From the NCBI GenBank assembly GCA_963678675.1, contig OY783200.1, positions 13,084,890 to 13,148,889 of the forward strand: a stretch of DNA of 64,000 nt. The letters are read 5' to 3'. This stretch comes from Xiphydria camelus (taxonomy: Eukaryota > Arthropoda > Insecta > Hymenoptera > Xiphydriidae). Positions 1-11,723 of the stretch are shown here, one piece after another. The position numbers were made by a program, and so were the translations under genes. The notes beneath the pieces are model-generated. The model had not been told where the DNA came from and ran no database searches. It saw only the letters and a list, made by a program, of their open reading frames with translations. Each line of letters opens with the position of its first letter. Positions within the stretch are counted from its first letter, which is position 1.

Positions 1-404
1 TAAGAAATTAGTTCGCTTTAAAAAAATTTCTGTTAAAAATATTCTTCCACTTCACGCACCTCGTTATATTTGTATAAAGCACTATATCGTCGGTCAAATG
101 CCAAAAGGGTATTCTAAAAAAAAATTATATCATTCATCCGTTTTAAAAATTGTTAAAACTTCCGACATCACAAATAAAATGTTGAGTGTCCTAACATAAG
201 ACTGATGTTTGATTGATATATTGAAGCTCATCAATATTGAATGAGCGCTAAAATATTAACTCCAGGGAAAAACTAAATTACTATTATTACTAAAAAGATT
301 CCAGAAAATAAACAAAATCATTATCTATATTAGAAGCATTCCTAATACAAAAAATTCTGCGGCAAACAACACGAAATCGAGGCGCGCACAATGGATGTTT
401 AAAC

Positions 405-800
405 CGTTCCGCCAGGTAGTTAATGCCAATATTTTGTTCCGCCAATTTAAATTTCCACTTGAAACAGTTGCCTCAATAACATATTAAAAATTGAGCCTTA
501 ACTAAATAATAAAAATTTTATTGTTCACACGACATATTTAGGATGATCCGCCACCTTTTTAATGCCGGCCAATCGATCCGCCAATTTATATTCATAATTG
601 TGGACTACCAGATGTATAGTAAACAAAATTTCAGCCTTAACTAAATAATAATTTTGTGCACTATTTTTTACAAGTTGGGGGCGTTCCGCCAGCCTCCTAT
701 ACCGCTATCAAGGTTAATCCTCACGGATGGCACTTAGACATGCCCCCTACAACATTCTCTCAAAAAATAGGCCTTAACTAAATAATCACTGAAAAATGTC
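405..800. repeat. Degenerate ~138 bp tandem repeat, three units
   Basis: The 16-mer GCCTTAACTAAATAAT occurs at 495, 634 and 771, a spacing of 139 and 137 bp. Each copy is preceded by a TTCCGCCA- or ATCCGCCA-like block (about 409, 545 and 683). The rest of each unit is diverged. No coding potential is visible. The flanking 1-404 and 801-959 are AT-rich and hold nothing else I recognise. It could be an old satellite or the subterminal repeat of an unidentified element. Confidence 0.6.
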
Positions 801-959
801 ACTAGCTCTTAGTCTACACTGAGTGACAAAAATTCCTTATGGGGACAGTCAACGTGTTAAAATCATTTAAAGATACTTATTTTTTATAATTTTAAATTGC
901 ATCATGAGAGTATTGCATTTCCAATATTAGTTTAATAGTACTCAATAATTCCGAAATTA

Positions 960-1364
960 TATACCGGGTGATTGTTTAATATTGCGACAAACTTCACTGA
1001 CGGGTTCCTTGGATGAAAATAAGAAAAAAAGTTCCTATGAACATGGGTCCGGAAACGCTGAACTTCGGAGAAACAGGGTGTTGGATTTTTATACAAATTC
1101 TCTTCTATCAACAAACAGTACAAAGTTTTTTAATTTAATTGGAAATAAATATGTTTATTTGTAATAATAGATGATACACTAAGCTAAGGAAAATGCACAG
1201 TGAAGCAAGAAAATAAATTATGAAGAAAATTTGTATAAAAATGAATACCCTGTTTCTCCGAAACTCAGTGTTTCCGGACCCATGTTCATCGGAACTTTTT
1301 TTCTTATTTTCATCCAAGGAACCCATCCTTGAAGTTTGTCGCAATAAAGAATCACCCAGTATAT
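960..1364. mobile_element. TA-flanked MITE with ~140 bp terminal inverted repeats
   Basis: The left end at 960 reads TATACCGGGTGATT and the right end is its near inverse, AATCACCCAGTATA, ending at 1364. The inverted similarity continues inward for about 140 bp on each side (to ~1100 and from ~1225), so the two arms translate to near-identical short peptides on opposite strands. These peptides are by-products, not genes. TA at both edges suggests a Tc1/mariner-type insertion. No transposase is present. Confidence 0.75.
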
Positions 1365-1541
1365 GTATCTATCACAGATATCTACTATACGTAAATATAT
1401 AATACGTATACCGATGTGTTCCGTGTGGGTCCCAGAAACACGTAGCGCGACCTATTGGCAGTAATTGTGTATTCCCCTGGTGAATAATTTCGAGTAATTT
1501 TGTGCGTGCAAAATTTAATCGTTTTTCCGATTTTTTAACAG

Positions 1542-1705
1542 AGACAGAAGCTCCCGCTACCGATCGACAAGTAGTTTTTCCAGACGACGTGCTAGAACAA
1601 AGTGTGAACGTTATGCTGGATCACATGGATAAGGATAATGATGGATACATCATCTGGCCTGAATATATAATGTATATGCCGGTGGAAGATCTTAGAAGCC
1701 GTTAG
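1542..1705 (+). CDS. Terminal exon of an EF-hand calcium-binding protein (partial gene)
   Basis: This is the only probable host-gene sequence in the window. A pyrimidine-rich tract ending in a splice acceptor (TTTTTTAACAG, AG at 1540-1541) precedes an open frame that ends at TAG 1703-1705. The exon encodes about 54 residues. It contains a canonical 12-residue EF-hand loop, DKDNDGYIIWPE, with acidic residues at positions 1, 3, 5 and 12, the invariant Gly at 6 and Ile at 8, preceded by an amphipathic helix (SVNVMLDHM). The loop should bind calcium. The short tail ends in LRSR with no ER-retention signal. The earlier exons must lie left of the window or in the repeat-filled sequence before it; I could not find one. 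FKBP-type or reticulocalbin-like EF-hand proteins are possible relatives, but the exon is too short to name the gene. Confidence 0.6.
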
Positions 1706-2444
1706 AAACCGTAGACCAACACTCCATCGTGACACTTAATTTACATTTCATGCAAAGATACAGCATTAAAATAATATTCCAGTTTTCGTTATTCGCTCGG
1801 TTTATATTAGAAACATTCAGGTTTGAGTTAGAAAGTGAAATGTTCTCGAAACTAATCTCACGTAATTCATTCGATTGAATTGTTATTGGATAGAATCTTT
1901 TACGCCGATATAACATTAAAATTCCAAATTTTGTTTCCTTGAAAAGAATGATAGTAACTTACTTAAATGATTCTTCGTTTTCATCGAACATATAAGGTTG
2001 TATATAATTTAAGTAGCGTTAAAAAGACTAGAGCTAATAATATCTTTGGTATGTAACGGGGTGGCCACTCACCAAGAAATTCGGAAATTTAGCATGAATT
2101 CTACATGCCAAGAAAACACCATAAAATTATATAAATTCCATTTAGACAACATAGATATTTTTATATCGACGGAAGTACAAATTGAGTTAAGAAAAAAAAA
2201 CAAGAATGAAATACGCGATCATGAGAAATATTTACTACAAATGAGATTAATAAAGGATATCCTAGTATAGGATATTCTAGGATATCCTATGTATCCATGC
2301 AAAAACTTGGGATTCTTGGCCGAGAACGTTGAAAGTTTCAACCGGTAAGACTACAAATTATATGAGATCTGAAGTTCAAGTAGCCACACAGTCTAAAACG
2401 GTTATTTATAAATTTCAAAGGTCCAAATATGTGAAAAAACTCCT
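1706..2444. other. AT-rich non-coding stretch
   Basis: After the EF-hand stop codon the sequence is AT-rich, with no convincing gene and no clear polyadenylation cluster. A small imperfect palindrome built on GGATATCCTA lies at about 2256-2291. I see nothing else. Confidence 0.4.
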
Positions 2445-3374
2445 TTAACACTAGAAGCGCCGCACCTACTTATTACCTATAAACGCCACACAAGGGGTCA
2501 TTTTGACTCCCATCAGTTACTATCATATAACCAATGCTCGCTGGACAAAGATAATATAGATATATTAATTTTTTTGTTTATTAGTTAACAAAATTAGTTT
2601 AACATTTAGTGGCTTATTGTCTATTCAGCGCATTTGCGACACGTTACAATTTTAATAATATCACCTGAACACTTTCCGCAAGCAAACGAGACACTTTTGA
2701 CATTTGTCGACTGTCTTGTTTCCTTTGCAGTGTTTTCCAATTTGGCATTTATGTCTTATTTTTTATTGACCTGCTTCAGTTTATCTAGGAACATAAGAAG
2801 TATTTTTGCCAATACAATATGCTGCTCGAAGCTGTTCAGCAAGTTTTCTCAAAAACTGATGCCGGCTTATTTTTTCATCTGTAAGTACTTTCTTTATACA
2901 AAACCCAAGCATTTATTAGGGCTAAATCAAGCATATTATAAAAAATCTGGACAGGCCAATGACGTGAGGCTGATCTGGTGGTATACTGCCTGGCCATTTG
3001 ATCAACAATATCGACACCATATTTGGTACTGTTACAAAAACTTATAGAAGTTTGTTTGTTATAGATATACAAAATTGTAGAAGTTGTTTGTTATAGATAT
3101 CAATTGAGAGAAATTTATAACCAGTTTATCCTATAGTGTTTTTCCTATCTCACACTGAAGGGTCAAAATGACCCCTCGGCGCTAATAGGTAGAAGAAATA
3201 AAAAATAAAGAATGATATTATGCAAAACAAGTCTAAGATTTCTAATGCATGTTTATAACGTATAAATATTAAAAGTCAAAAATACCCGGCCCCAAGGTGC
3301 CCTTGGTTGAAAAGATTCAGAGCAATAAATTGTAAAAAGGGTCAAAATGACCCCTCCGGCGCTTCTAGTGTTAA
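2445..3374 (-). mobile_element. Internally deleted piggyBac element with intact TTAA ends
   Basis: TTAA target duplications lie at 2445-2448 and 3371-3374. The terminal inverted repeat is TTAACACTAGAAGCGCCG on the left and its inverse on the right. Subterminal palindromes of the form GGGTCAAAATGACCCC occur near 3160-3175 and 3338-3355, with a related block near 2495. The 930 bp element retains only the C-terminal part of a transposase on the minus strand, so it is a non-autonomous remnant. Confidence 0.88.
2634..3072 (-). pseudogene. piggyBac transposase, C-terminal fragment (DDE_Tnp_1_7)
   Basis: Cut-and-paste transposases of this family excise and insert at TTAA. The best piece is about 40 residues with the family signature YGVDIVDQM, then YTTRSASRHWPVQ and NAWVLYKE, from the end of the catalytic domain. 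Downstream the frame is lost at a stop near 2875. The neighbouring frame continues with QFLRKLAEQL, and a third piece near 2645-2755 is rich in Cys and His (HKCQIGKHC, KCQKCLVC), matching the zinc-binding tail of piggyBac proteins. The catalytic N-terminal half is deleted and at least two frameshifts are present. It lies wholly inside the TTAA-flanked element. Confidence 0.85.
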
Positions 3375-4341
3375 CATGAACTATCTATGGGTGGAGTTAT
3401 TGTTAAGAATAAGAAATCATTTGATGGATCATTTTGGTGTTCCAGTCGTTTTACAATTGAATATAACAACTGTATGTAGATAAAGAGCATTTCCTCCTAT
3501 TTTTATGCACTGAAAAACACGAGGAAAAATATACGATAAATGCGATCTTATATTTCATTTTTACGATATCGGATCGTATTGTTTTGCATGTCACGATTAT
3601 TCGACTTGATAATAAGTTCGTTCTTCTTGCTTACTCTAGCAACATTTGTCCGAATCATGTTATGAACGTGAACTATAACAAACTTGATATTCAATCGATA
3701 GAAATACGATTGATATAGTCGTATACATTTAATATATCAGTGGATTAATATCGATTGGATGGAAAAATGTAATGTATTTCTTTCTTAATGTAAGACATAT
3801 TATACCTGCGCTGGTACTGCTATTGTCAATGTATGAAGGAATTGTTATTACTCCTCATTAATTTAAAATTAAAGTATAAGGAGAGATAAGTTCTATGATT
3901 ACGTGACCTCTTTCCAGGTACCCACTATGTCTCCTAAAATTAAAGCTACTAGGATCAGATTGTACGATCTTATATGGTCTATAAATGAGACTATATATTC
4001 CAACAGGAAATGGTTTTATAGAAAAATATACTTTTATAACTATATTTTAATAGAATATTTCTTGATCCAGTCACCCTCATTTCTTCAAGTATACTAGTTA
4101 CCTAAGGTCAAGCATCTTAAAAAGGGTGCAAACAAACATCTCGGTTCCTCGATTCTAGAGACCTCGATACCAATAGTCTCCACTCCTATGCGCGTATCGA
4201 TCGAAACAGCGTACCGTAGGAATTCTTTACAACGCAAGCGCGTGATGCATCATATACTGCCAGCACGAGAAAAGGGTATGTAGATGCAGTATGGACAGAA
4301 TTCACGCAATTGTGTTCAAAATCGAGGTTGTGTAAATAAAG
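3375..4341. other. Non-coding sequence between piggyBac and Helitron
   Basis: This stretch has no gene I can support. A short plus-strand frame at 3903-4097 begins after a CTCTTTCCAG acceptor-like motif but resembles nothing I know. The Helitron 3' end is expected somewhere in 4100-4341. I cannot identify a CTRR terminus with its preceding hairpin, so that end is unresolved. Confidence 0.35.
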
Positions 4342-6407
4342 TTATACTATTTCAAACACATACAGTCCGTCTTTAGCCAACACAAATAAGTTCGATGGTT
4401 TGCCCACGCGAGAACATGCCACGTATAATTGTCCGTGTGCAAAATATGGTGTGCCCAAATCTAAGCCGCAAACAGACATCGTTTGGCCTTGCGACTTATT
4501 GATTGTCATTGCGAATTCCAATCTAATAGGAAATTGAACGCGTTTGAATTCAATTGGCACGTCTGTGGGAATCATTGGAATTCTTGGCAGCAAATCATTT
4601 TCGGCTCGGAATTTGCCATTCAAAATAGTGGCTTCGATAATGTTTTTCATCAATTTTTTAATGTCCAATCGCGTGCCATTGCACAGCCGTCGTGGGTTCA
4701 AATTCCGAATTAAAATAACCGAAGATCCAACTTTCAGTCGCAGAAGGTGTGGTGACATGCCTGGCAAATCCAGTGAGTTCAAAAACTCTGTTGGATAACT
4801 TACAGCTTCGTTGGCATCGCAAACTGTATCGATCGATTTGTATGATACCAAGTCGCCTGGCAACGACTGCTGTATCTTGAAGTTTAAACTGTCGACGTCC
4901 ACTTTTTTTGCTGCCAAAATGGCTCTTTCTGCCAGCCACGCATGATTTATGTATTGTGTGCGTACATCGGGAAATATGCGGTCAATGAGAGCATTTTGCG
5001 AATCAACGATTGCGCATAAATTATTTGGCAATTTTATGCATCCAGTATTTTCATAGACAGCAACTTTTCCATCGCCCATACCTAACAATTGGTTTGAGAA
5101 TGTGTCAGCGGATGGATCTTGTAGCATTTGGACGCGCATGTTAATTTTTAGCTTGACTTTTTCAACATTACGCTACAGTGACGATGATTTCAAGCAAGCG
5201 TTGATCTCATCAGCGTACGTTGAACGTGGAATGACGGGAAGTGTTTGTCTGAAATCACCTGAAAGGAGTAATAGAGTGCCGCCAAATAGTTTGTCGTTGT
5301 TTTTTATGTCTTTGAGTGTTCTGTTCATCGCCTCAAGAGAATGTTTGTGTGCCATAGTGCATTCATCCCAGATGATAATTTTGCATTGTTTCAGCACCGT
5401 GGCCATGGATGATTGTTTTTTTATGTTGCACACTGCGTTTGGGTTATTTTGAATATTCAGTGGCAGCTTAAATGCTGAATGAGCTGTTCTGCCTCCATCC
5501 AATAAAATTGCTGCAATGCCAGATGATGCAACGGCCAATGCGATGCCATTATTTGATCGTATTTCGGCGAGAATTAGCGAAATGAGAAATGTTTTGCCAG
5601 TTCCACCTGGTGCATCCAAAAAAAGAATCCACCTTGTCCCGCCGAAACTGCCAGCATAATACGGTCGTAAATGATTTTTTGTTCATGAGTCAGTAATGGG
5701 ACATTGCGAGTAACAATCGCTGCCATTTCTGCAGTATCGTACTGCAGTTCACGATTCATTTCGGTGTGCATTAAATCAGATGCACTTCGATTTGGCGAAC
5801 TCATACCGAAATGAATGAATGATAAGTTGGCAATTACAACGCAAAGATCCTCGATAGCAATCAATGCTTCATTGTACATAACGTCGCTGAATGTAATTGT
5901 TAGATCGTTACACCGTGTACGAATTCGATGCAATAAGTATATCGTCAGTCACATTGAATCTTTGTGCTTTTTCCACAACGTGTCTGCTCGTCCCGGGAAA
6001 CATGTAGTCAATACTATAGCGAATAGTAGACGAATTTGTGTTGCTGTACAGCCCAATGCTGCTTCAGCAAGCATATCGTCCCAGTGATTGTCGTCTTCGA
6101 GCAAGCCGAGTGCAAGACATGCATCTTTATATGTTGGAAACTGTTATCCATTCACTTTGCGTATATCTTGAAATGACAATGGGCCGGTGACATTAGCCAA
6201 CAACAGTTGCAGATAGAAGCACTCAATCTGCCTTGGATTGACTGTATATACTCGGCCCAAAGTGTTTGATTTGAATAGACCGGGGCACGCATCAATTGGT
6301 GTGCCTTGCTTGCGGGGCATCCATTTTTTTGGTTTGATTCCATGTGAAATAGCGTGGTACTTCGAAATAGAGTAGTGTTCGTGCAAAGGCACCGAAAGTA
6401 TCCGCAC
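4342..6407 (-). pseudogene. Helitron RepHel gene, PIF1-like helicase half
   Basis: The helicase would unwind DNA during rolling-circle transposition. Reading leftward on the minus strand, 6407-6144 is the Rep/helicase linker (VNPRQIECFYLQLLL). 5933-5574 leads into the helicase with LTHEQKIIYDRI. 5619-5173 has the Walker A motif (PGGTGKTFL), then SSGIAAILLDGGRTAHS, a Walker B-like IIWDECTM and the sensor-like LLLSGDFRQTLPVI. 5139-4342 holds the C-terminal motifs RLKVGSSVILIRNL, MTINKSQGQT and QLYVACSRV. The core motifs survive, but frameshifts near 5150, 5600 and 6000-6144 break the frame. It ends at a stop at 4342. Confidence 0.87.
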
Positions 6408-8771
6408 GATTACACAATTTGAAAAATTCGGTGAGTGTAGTTTTTGGTGGATTTATCGCATACTCAATTGCTGTCTCGTTTGTGAAAAATACGCGCTGGC
6501 CGTTTTCAAGATGGACGGCTAAATGTGTAACTGCTGGGTCCCGTTGATGAATTGGGAAACCAAAGATACGCCAGACAGCTTCACTTGAGCTGATGTACCG
6601 GCCAATTTAGTAGCGCATTATTTCGTCGTTGTCATTCAATCGAGGAGCATTCACATCGTTATGTTGAATTTGAAACACGGCCATATCGCTGCCTTTATGC
6701 ACATACTTGCAAATGTATTTTATGCTTTTCACACCGAACTGCAGAACTCAACATTAATATGACAATTGAATGTTTTGCTCAGCAGAGGCGAAAATGGATA
6801 TCCGTCGACATTTGTGATTGTGTCGTTTGTGAATTCTTTAGGAAAGCGCTTTGTCCATTGTCCATCTGCCATGCAAGGCGATAAACGATTCAGATCACCG
6901 CATGGGCCATGAATCATGTTTGTGGTAACAATATCGAACAGTAGTTGATCAGTAGACGGATCTGGAATTTCCGCGGAAATTACACTATCGATTTCATCAG
7001 GGCGTATTTTGTCGATTAACCAAATCAAAATGTGTGCATGTGAAGTAATCCTCGCTTTTGCCATTCAACCGAATACATCCAGCAACGTGTGGGACCGAAT
7101 ACGTGTAATTTGGTAATGATGCTCATTAAAGACTTCAATTTTTGTTTGAACACACGTGTTGTAATGTCATGATGATGTATTGCATTTTGGCCTGGCAATA
7201 GCAAAGATGTAATCTCCTGCCACTTTGGATTACATGTAAACGTGATAAATAAACACGGTCGTCCGTACTCGCGAACGAAAGTCATAGCATCCTGTATATA
7301 TTATTGCATATGACGTGGACTGTCTACGTACGATGATGGTAGAATGATAGAGTTACCAATTTCGGCGGTGTCGACGTCGCTCATGATAGCGTCTCGCAAG
7401 TGAATGTATTCTTCCGCGCGCAGCTTCTTTTGATTGTGTCGTAGGATTCGCAGTCGTTCGCTCTCTACCTTCGCGTACATGTCGACCATAAATTGTTGGA
7501 ACAGCTCACGACATCGCAGAATGACGTTGTCCTGACCGCGTCGAATCATCATACGATACACATAAAAATCCATCGAGCTCACTTTCTTGTTTGTTTCGGC
7601 TCCTGTAACAACATATTCACAAATATTAATTCAAAATTAGTAACGATGTTCATAATGAATGAATTATTGTTGAGTTTAATGTTTATGCAATATCCGTCTT
7701 GTCCCTTCCAGAAAATTAGCGGATATTGCAGAGCGTCGTATGAACGGTGTGTGTCGGCGATGAACTCCAGATTATTGTTTCTTCTTCGAATCTCGATTTC
7801 TCGCGTCGATGTGCGGTCGCCAACCATGATTCCAGCAACGTCGTCAACGACAGGCGCATTAAACCTACGCACGTGCTCTCCAGCTGGTGTTTTATCAGGA
7901 TTGATGACAATAGCGTGACTGTCACTTTGCAATTCATGCATTTGTGATTTGAAGAATTTCAATAATTAATTGTGCTCATTCAATAGGGCGTCCAGTTCGC
8001 CGACGATTCGCCTGGCATTATGCGAATTGAAGTTATTGTAGCCGCAACGTGCATCTACACGATTGATGTGTGTGTGTGTGTGTGTTCTCACCGCCCATGA
8101 AGTAGATTTGTAAAAATTTGTATGTGGTTCGTTTAGCATTGGCAGCAATGATCCTACTTTGTGGTAAATTTGGCCTTTGATTTTGAACGTTGAATTGAAT
8201 TGTTGACCATTTGCCGCAAGATTGCGAACTATTTCTGTTGCTCCGAACGAAGTCATTTGGAAGCACGAATTGAATGTGCGAATTGACTTCAGGAACAGGT
8301 TTGAATCTGTATCCGTACCGATTAGCAAACCGTTCAATGGTTCCGGTGGTGTCTCAATTTCTGGTAGTTGCAATTCCTGATGTGCAACACATGACAATGG
8401 GGACATTCTTTGTCCATAGCACCAATCAACACTTTCGAATGAGCGGAATATTCAATATCTGGCTCGTACTCGAATGCGAGACGAAGGAACGAAACGGATG
8501 TAAATTCTCGATGTACTTGTTTACGTTGTCGGTCATTTGCTCTGCGTGTGTTAACTACAAACCGGCGCGCTTGTCTCCGTTCCAATTGTCGTTGATTTCG
8601 TTCAGCTCGTGCCTCTTGTGATTGATATGCACGCAATTGCGACATGCTCACCCGCACATGTTCGTTATCTTGTTGTATTTGTTCGTCTGTTCTTTCTGCT
8701 CTACTATTTCGCATGTTTATTGCTTTATTCGTTCGACGGCCTAAATGGGCCCCCTTGCATCTTGCTGGCAT
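6408..8771 (-). pseudogene. Helitron RepHel gene, N-terminal and HUH Rep half
   Basis: The Rep domain would nick and join DNA at the element ends. The N-terminus (8771-8334) is arginine/glutamine-rich and ends in the family motif FEYEPDIEYS followed by MDKECPHCHVLH, a Zn-binding-like pair. 7962-7579 carries RDALQYPLIF-like sequence (HRSYDALQYPLIF). Rep motif 1 is seen as FITFTCNPKW at about 7240. Motif 2 (HxH) falls exactly at a frameshift near 7040-7065: one frame reads RGLLHMH and the next HAHILIWL. Motif 3, with the two catalytic tyrosines, is visible at about 6692-6727 (KYICKYVHKGSD). At least five frame breaks separate these blocks, so the gene is dead. A (GT)n run lies at 8068-8083. Confidence 0.87.
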
Positions 8772-9000
8772 TGTTCACTGTAATACACACACACAAATAT
8801 AAAAAATTGTTTTACTTATTGATGAAAAACGATATATCGATAATGTATTTGTTCTTTTAGTATTTTACCAACCTTTTTTCTTATAAATTAAAATAAATCG
8901 TACAAAATTTTGCACGCACTGCGTCGTGATACACAAGAAATGCAGAATGAAATGTCAACATGACGCGACGCTTCTCGTGAATGACTTGCGCATGTGTGGA

Positions 9001-9092
9001 TGAAAGTTCGATGAGGCGAACGTAGCGCCATCTGTCATTGAAAAACATAAATGAAAGTTCGATGAGGCGTACGTAGCGCCATCTATCATTGG
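9001..9092. repeat. 51 bp tandem duplication in the Helitron leader
   Basis: TGAAAGTTCGATGAGGCG starts at 9001 and again at 9052, followed in both by ACGTAGCGCCATCT. The two units differ at a few bases. It lies upstream of the RepHel start on the minus strand. Confidence 0.75.
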
Positions 9093-9401
9093 AAAAAAAA
9101 TAATATCGTTCTGTTTGAAATCGCGATTAAAAAATGTTAGGGTGGGGGTAGGGGGATGAAAATTTGTGGTTATAGATATTGTTTTATTCCAAAAAAAAAA
9201 TTTTTCTTTTAATTTTGTCACAAAAATTTAAAAAAATGTTTCTGAATAGGAACACCCTAATCACCTAGCGGTATGAAATATCCTTTACGACCTATTCTCA
9301 TACCTACCAAATAAACATAAAAAATTTCATAAAAATCGGTCGAGCCGTTTCGTAGGAGTGCGACCACAAACACCGTGATACGACATTTTTATACAGATAG
9401 A

Positions 9402-10188
9402 TATAAAAATATGGTTTTCTTACTACGCATAAAAAAATATCTACAAACCTTGTTTATATGAATATATTAAAATATATTAAAGCAATTGTTATAAAAAAAG
9501 TCAAGTTTGTAGTTGTTACCAAATGTCAACATATAGGTGTACAATTCATAAAAAATGTTGTAAGATACCTAAAGTTTCGTTGTAACCACATGGCTATAAG
9601 ATCTCTTACAGGGTTAAACACTTTGATCAAAGACTTTTTGCATATAGTGCTCATCTTTGCAAGAAAATAACGAAAAAACTCGACTACTGGAAATTGCCGC
9701 TAAACCGAATGGCGTCTACACGTTAAAAACCCATTTTAGCGTGTAGACGCCACTATCCCTGTTAAATATTCGCTTCCAGTACTCGCCCCAGTGACTCGTA
9801 CGAGTTACTAGCATCGTGTAAACCCGGCATATACAGTCGAGTATTGTGTGGGGGAACTACTGGAATACAGAACACCAATTTACACAAGGAGAGTACTAAA
9901 AGCGAGTACTCGGTTTTAGTGACTCGTACGAGTTACTAGCGTCGTGTAAAGCCGCCATGATGAAATGAGGTAGAAATGCCTGAGACCCCTTTCTCGAAAC
10001 TCTCTCGTGTATTGGCGTGTAAGTACGTTGCGAGTGGTTACGTATACGTTTCAAAATGGCCAGGGTAAGGGACCTGCAGATGGGAGCCGTAATACCATTT
10101 GATTAATTCACAAAGCAACGCCTGTGACATAGAGGGCAAGTCGGTCGCATAGTGCGCATGCGCCGAGCACATAACGTCACGCGAATAT
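9402..10188. repeat. Non-coding stretch with a palindrome and a 128 bp-spaced direct repeat
   Basis: GGCGTCTACACG at 9710 pairs with CGTGTAGACGCC ending about 9751, giving a short hairpin. The block GTGACTCGTACGAGTTACTA occurs at 9791 and again at 9919, each followed by GC, one variable base and TCGTGTAAA. GACTCGTACGAGT inside the block is itself palindromic. This may be a decayed MITE of an unknown family. No gene is seen. Confidence 0.5.
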
Positions 10189-11005
10189 ACCGCATGTCCT
10201 ATGGCCAACCGCGCAGGTGAGCTCCGACCTGAATTCTTGACTTCGGTAGTATTTATGGTACAGTTAGAGTGGGCTTCAGACGAGTGTGCTGCATAAGAAC
10301 GAAAAGTGTCGACTGCTCTTCTAATAGCTGTCAATTCGGGAGATCGAAGCGTTTCGTGTAACCTCAAAATCGTAAAGTTTTGAATTAGTAGTGAATAATT
10401 TGTAGAAGTGATGAGAAATAATCATAAATAATCTTTTCCGAATTGTGACACCTTTGGTATCGCTCACGCCACGTCGTAAAACTACTTCCTAGACACGCGC
10501 GGTGCTAGCGCGGAAATAATTTCTGAAACAAATAGGCATGAGGCGTGTAATTCGGTTGGACATCGAAAAAACCCGAATGATTGTTAACTCTCACTTCTGA
10601 ACATTACTTACCATTTATTCAAAGATTCACGATTTCGAGCTTATACTTCGATCTCCCGAATTGATAGCCATCGGGAGATCAGACGTTTCACACTTTTCGT
10701 AAGAACGCAGCGTAAGAGCGAAAAGCGTCGTCTGATTTCCCGATGGCTGTCAATTCGGAAGATTATTTATGATTATTTCTCATCACTTCTACAAATTATT
10801 CACTACTAATTCAAAACTTTACGATTTTGAGGTTACACGAAACGCTTCGATCTCCCGAATTGACAGCTATTAGAAGAGCAGTCGACACTTTTCGTTCTTA
10901 TGCAGTGTACTCGTCTGAAGCCCACTCTAACTGTACCATAAATACTACCGAAGTCAAGGATTCAGGTCGCAGCTCACCTGCGCGGTTGGCCATAGGACAT
11001 GCGGT
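10189..11005. mobile_element. Foldback element with ~257 bp near-identical inverted arms
   Basis: The left arm (10189-10446) is the inverse of the right arm (10749-11005); it starts ACCGCATGTCCTATGG on the left and ends with its inverse. The ~300 bp loop holds a second, diverged inverted pair built on GATCTCCCGAATTGA. The arms yield mirror-image peptides that are not genes. No target duplication or transposase is apparent. Confidence 0.75.
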
Positions 11006-11037
11006 AGAGAAAGAAAAGAACAAATGGCACTTTTAGT

Positions 11038-11723
11038 GCGGTCTCTCACGGGTCGGTATGCTTCGAGCAAAAACCGCGCTCGGTATCCGTGCAGCATACC
11101 GACTGGTTGTTGCTCTATACATTTTCTATAGATGCTCGCACACCGGTCGGCGTGGCATCGGCGCGAAGCGGTTTGTACTCGGTATGTTGCGTGCAACATC
11201 ACCAATCAGTCACGTCTCGACATTTGCAGGCTGTAAGCATCTAGGCAGTCGGGCTTTCCCGGTCGAACCTCCCGTTGGGGTGTACCAAGGATGATCTACA
11301 CTCCCTCATGTTTGTATTTTGTCTGCTTATCAATGGCGTAACGAGTCTGACTAGTTTTAGAAAAGAATTTTTTGACATTCTATACATTGCCTTAAACTTA
11401 TCATTTTCACTCAATTCTCCTATTGCTATAAATAGTCTGCTACCATAGTTGCGTTCAATGTATGCATGGACCCAAAATATATTTTTTCTTTGATTTCTTA
11501 AATAATTATAAATTACAATAATGTCTTCATCACACGAATCACTAGACTAGACATGTTTCCTACTACTTTCCGCCGCGGAATAGCACGAAATGAAATGCGC
11601 CGGCCAGCGTCGTGCCGCCAGCATATCGAGGCTGTGAGCGAGGCTGGCTAGTAAAGAATCGGTACGACATTTATATACCGTATACTTATTGCGCCGAAAC
11701 CACACCGACCCGTGAGAGACCGC
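11038..11723. repeat. Distant 20 bp inverted repeat pair
   Basis: GCGGTCTCTCACGGGTCGGT at 11038-11057 is perfectly inverted at 11704-11723. Similarity fades quickly beyond it. It could mark the ends of a ~690 bp non-autonomous element, but no target duplication is evident. Sequence from 11724 to 12202 has no gene I recognise. Confidence 0.4.

Larger units (their letters stand above)
4342..9401 (-). mobile_element. Helitron, autonomous-type but degenerate
   Basis: The minus strand encodes, in order, a Helitron N-terminal region, a HUH Rep domain and a PIF1-family helicase. The 5' terminus is clear: reading the minus strand from 9401 it begins TCTATCTGTATAAAAATG directly after an A, followed by a block at 9282-9380 on insensitivity to strand order (GGTCGCACTCCTACGAAACG) that resembles 5' ends of insect Helitrons I know. 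Helitrons insert between A and T without target duplication, and the base before the TC is A. The 3' end is not found and may be truncated near 4100-4341. Confidence 0.85.

Noticed and set aside
2634..3047. 137-residue hydrophobic plus-strand ORF that looks like a membrane protein
   Set aside because: It is antisense to the piggyBac transposase remnant, whose motifs are on the minus strand.
3903..4097. Possible exon after a CTCTTTCCAG acceptor
   Set aside because: No recognisable domain, no donor or stop context that supports a gene, and AT-rich composition.
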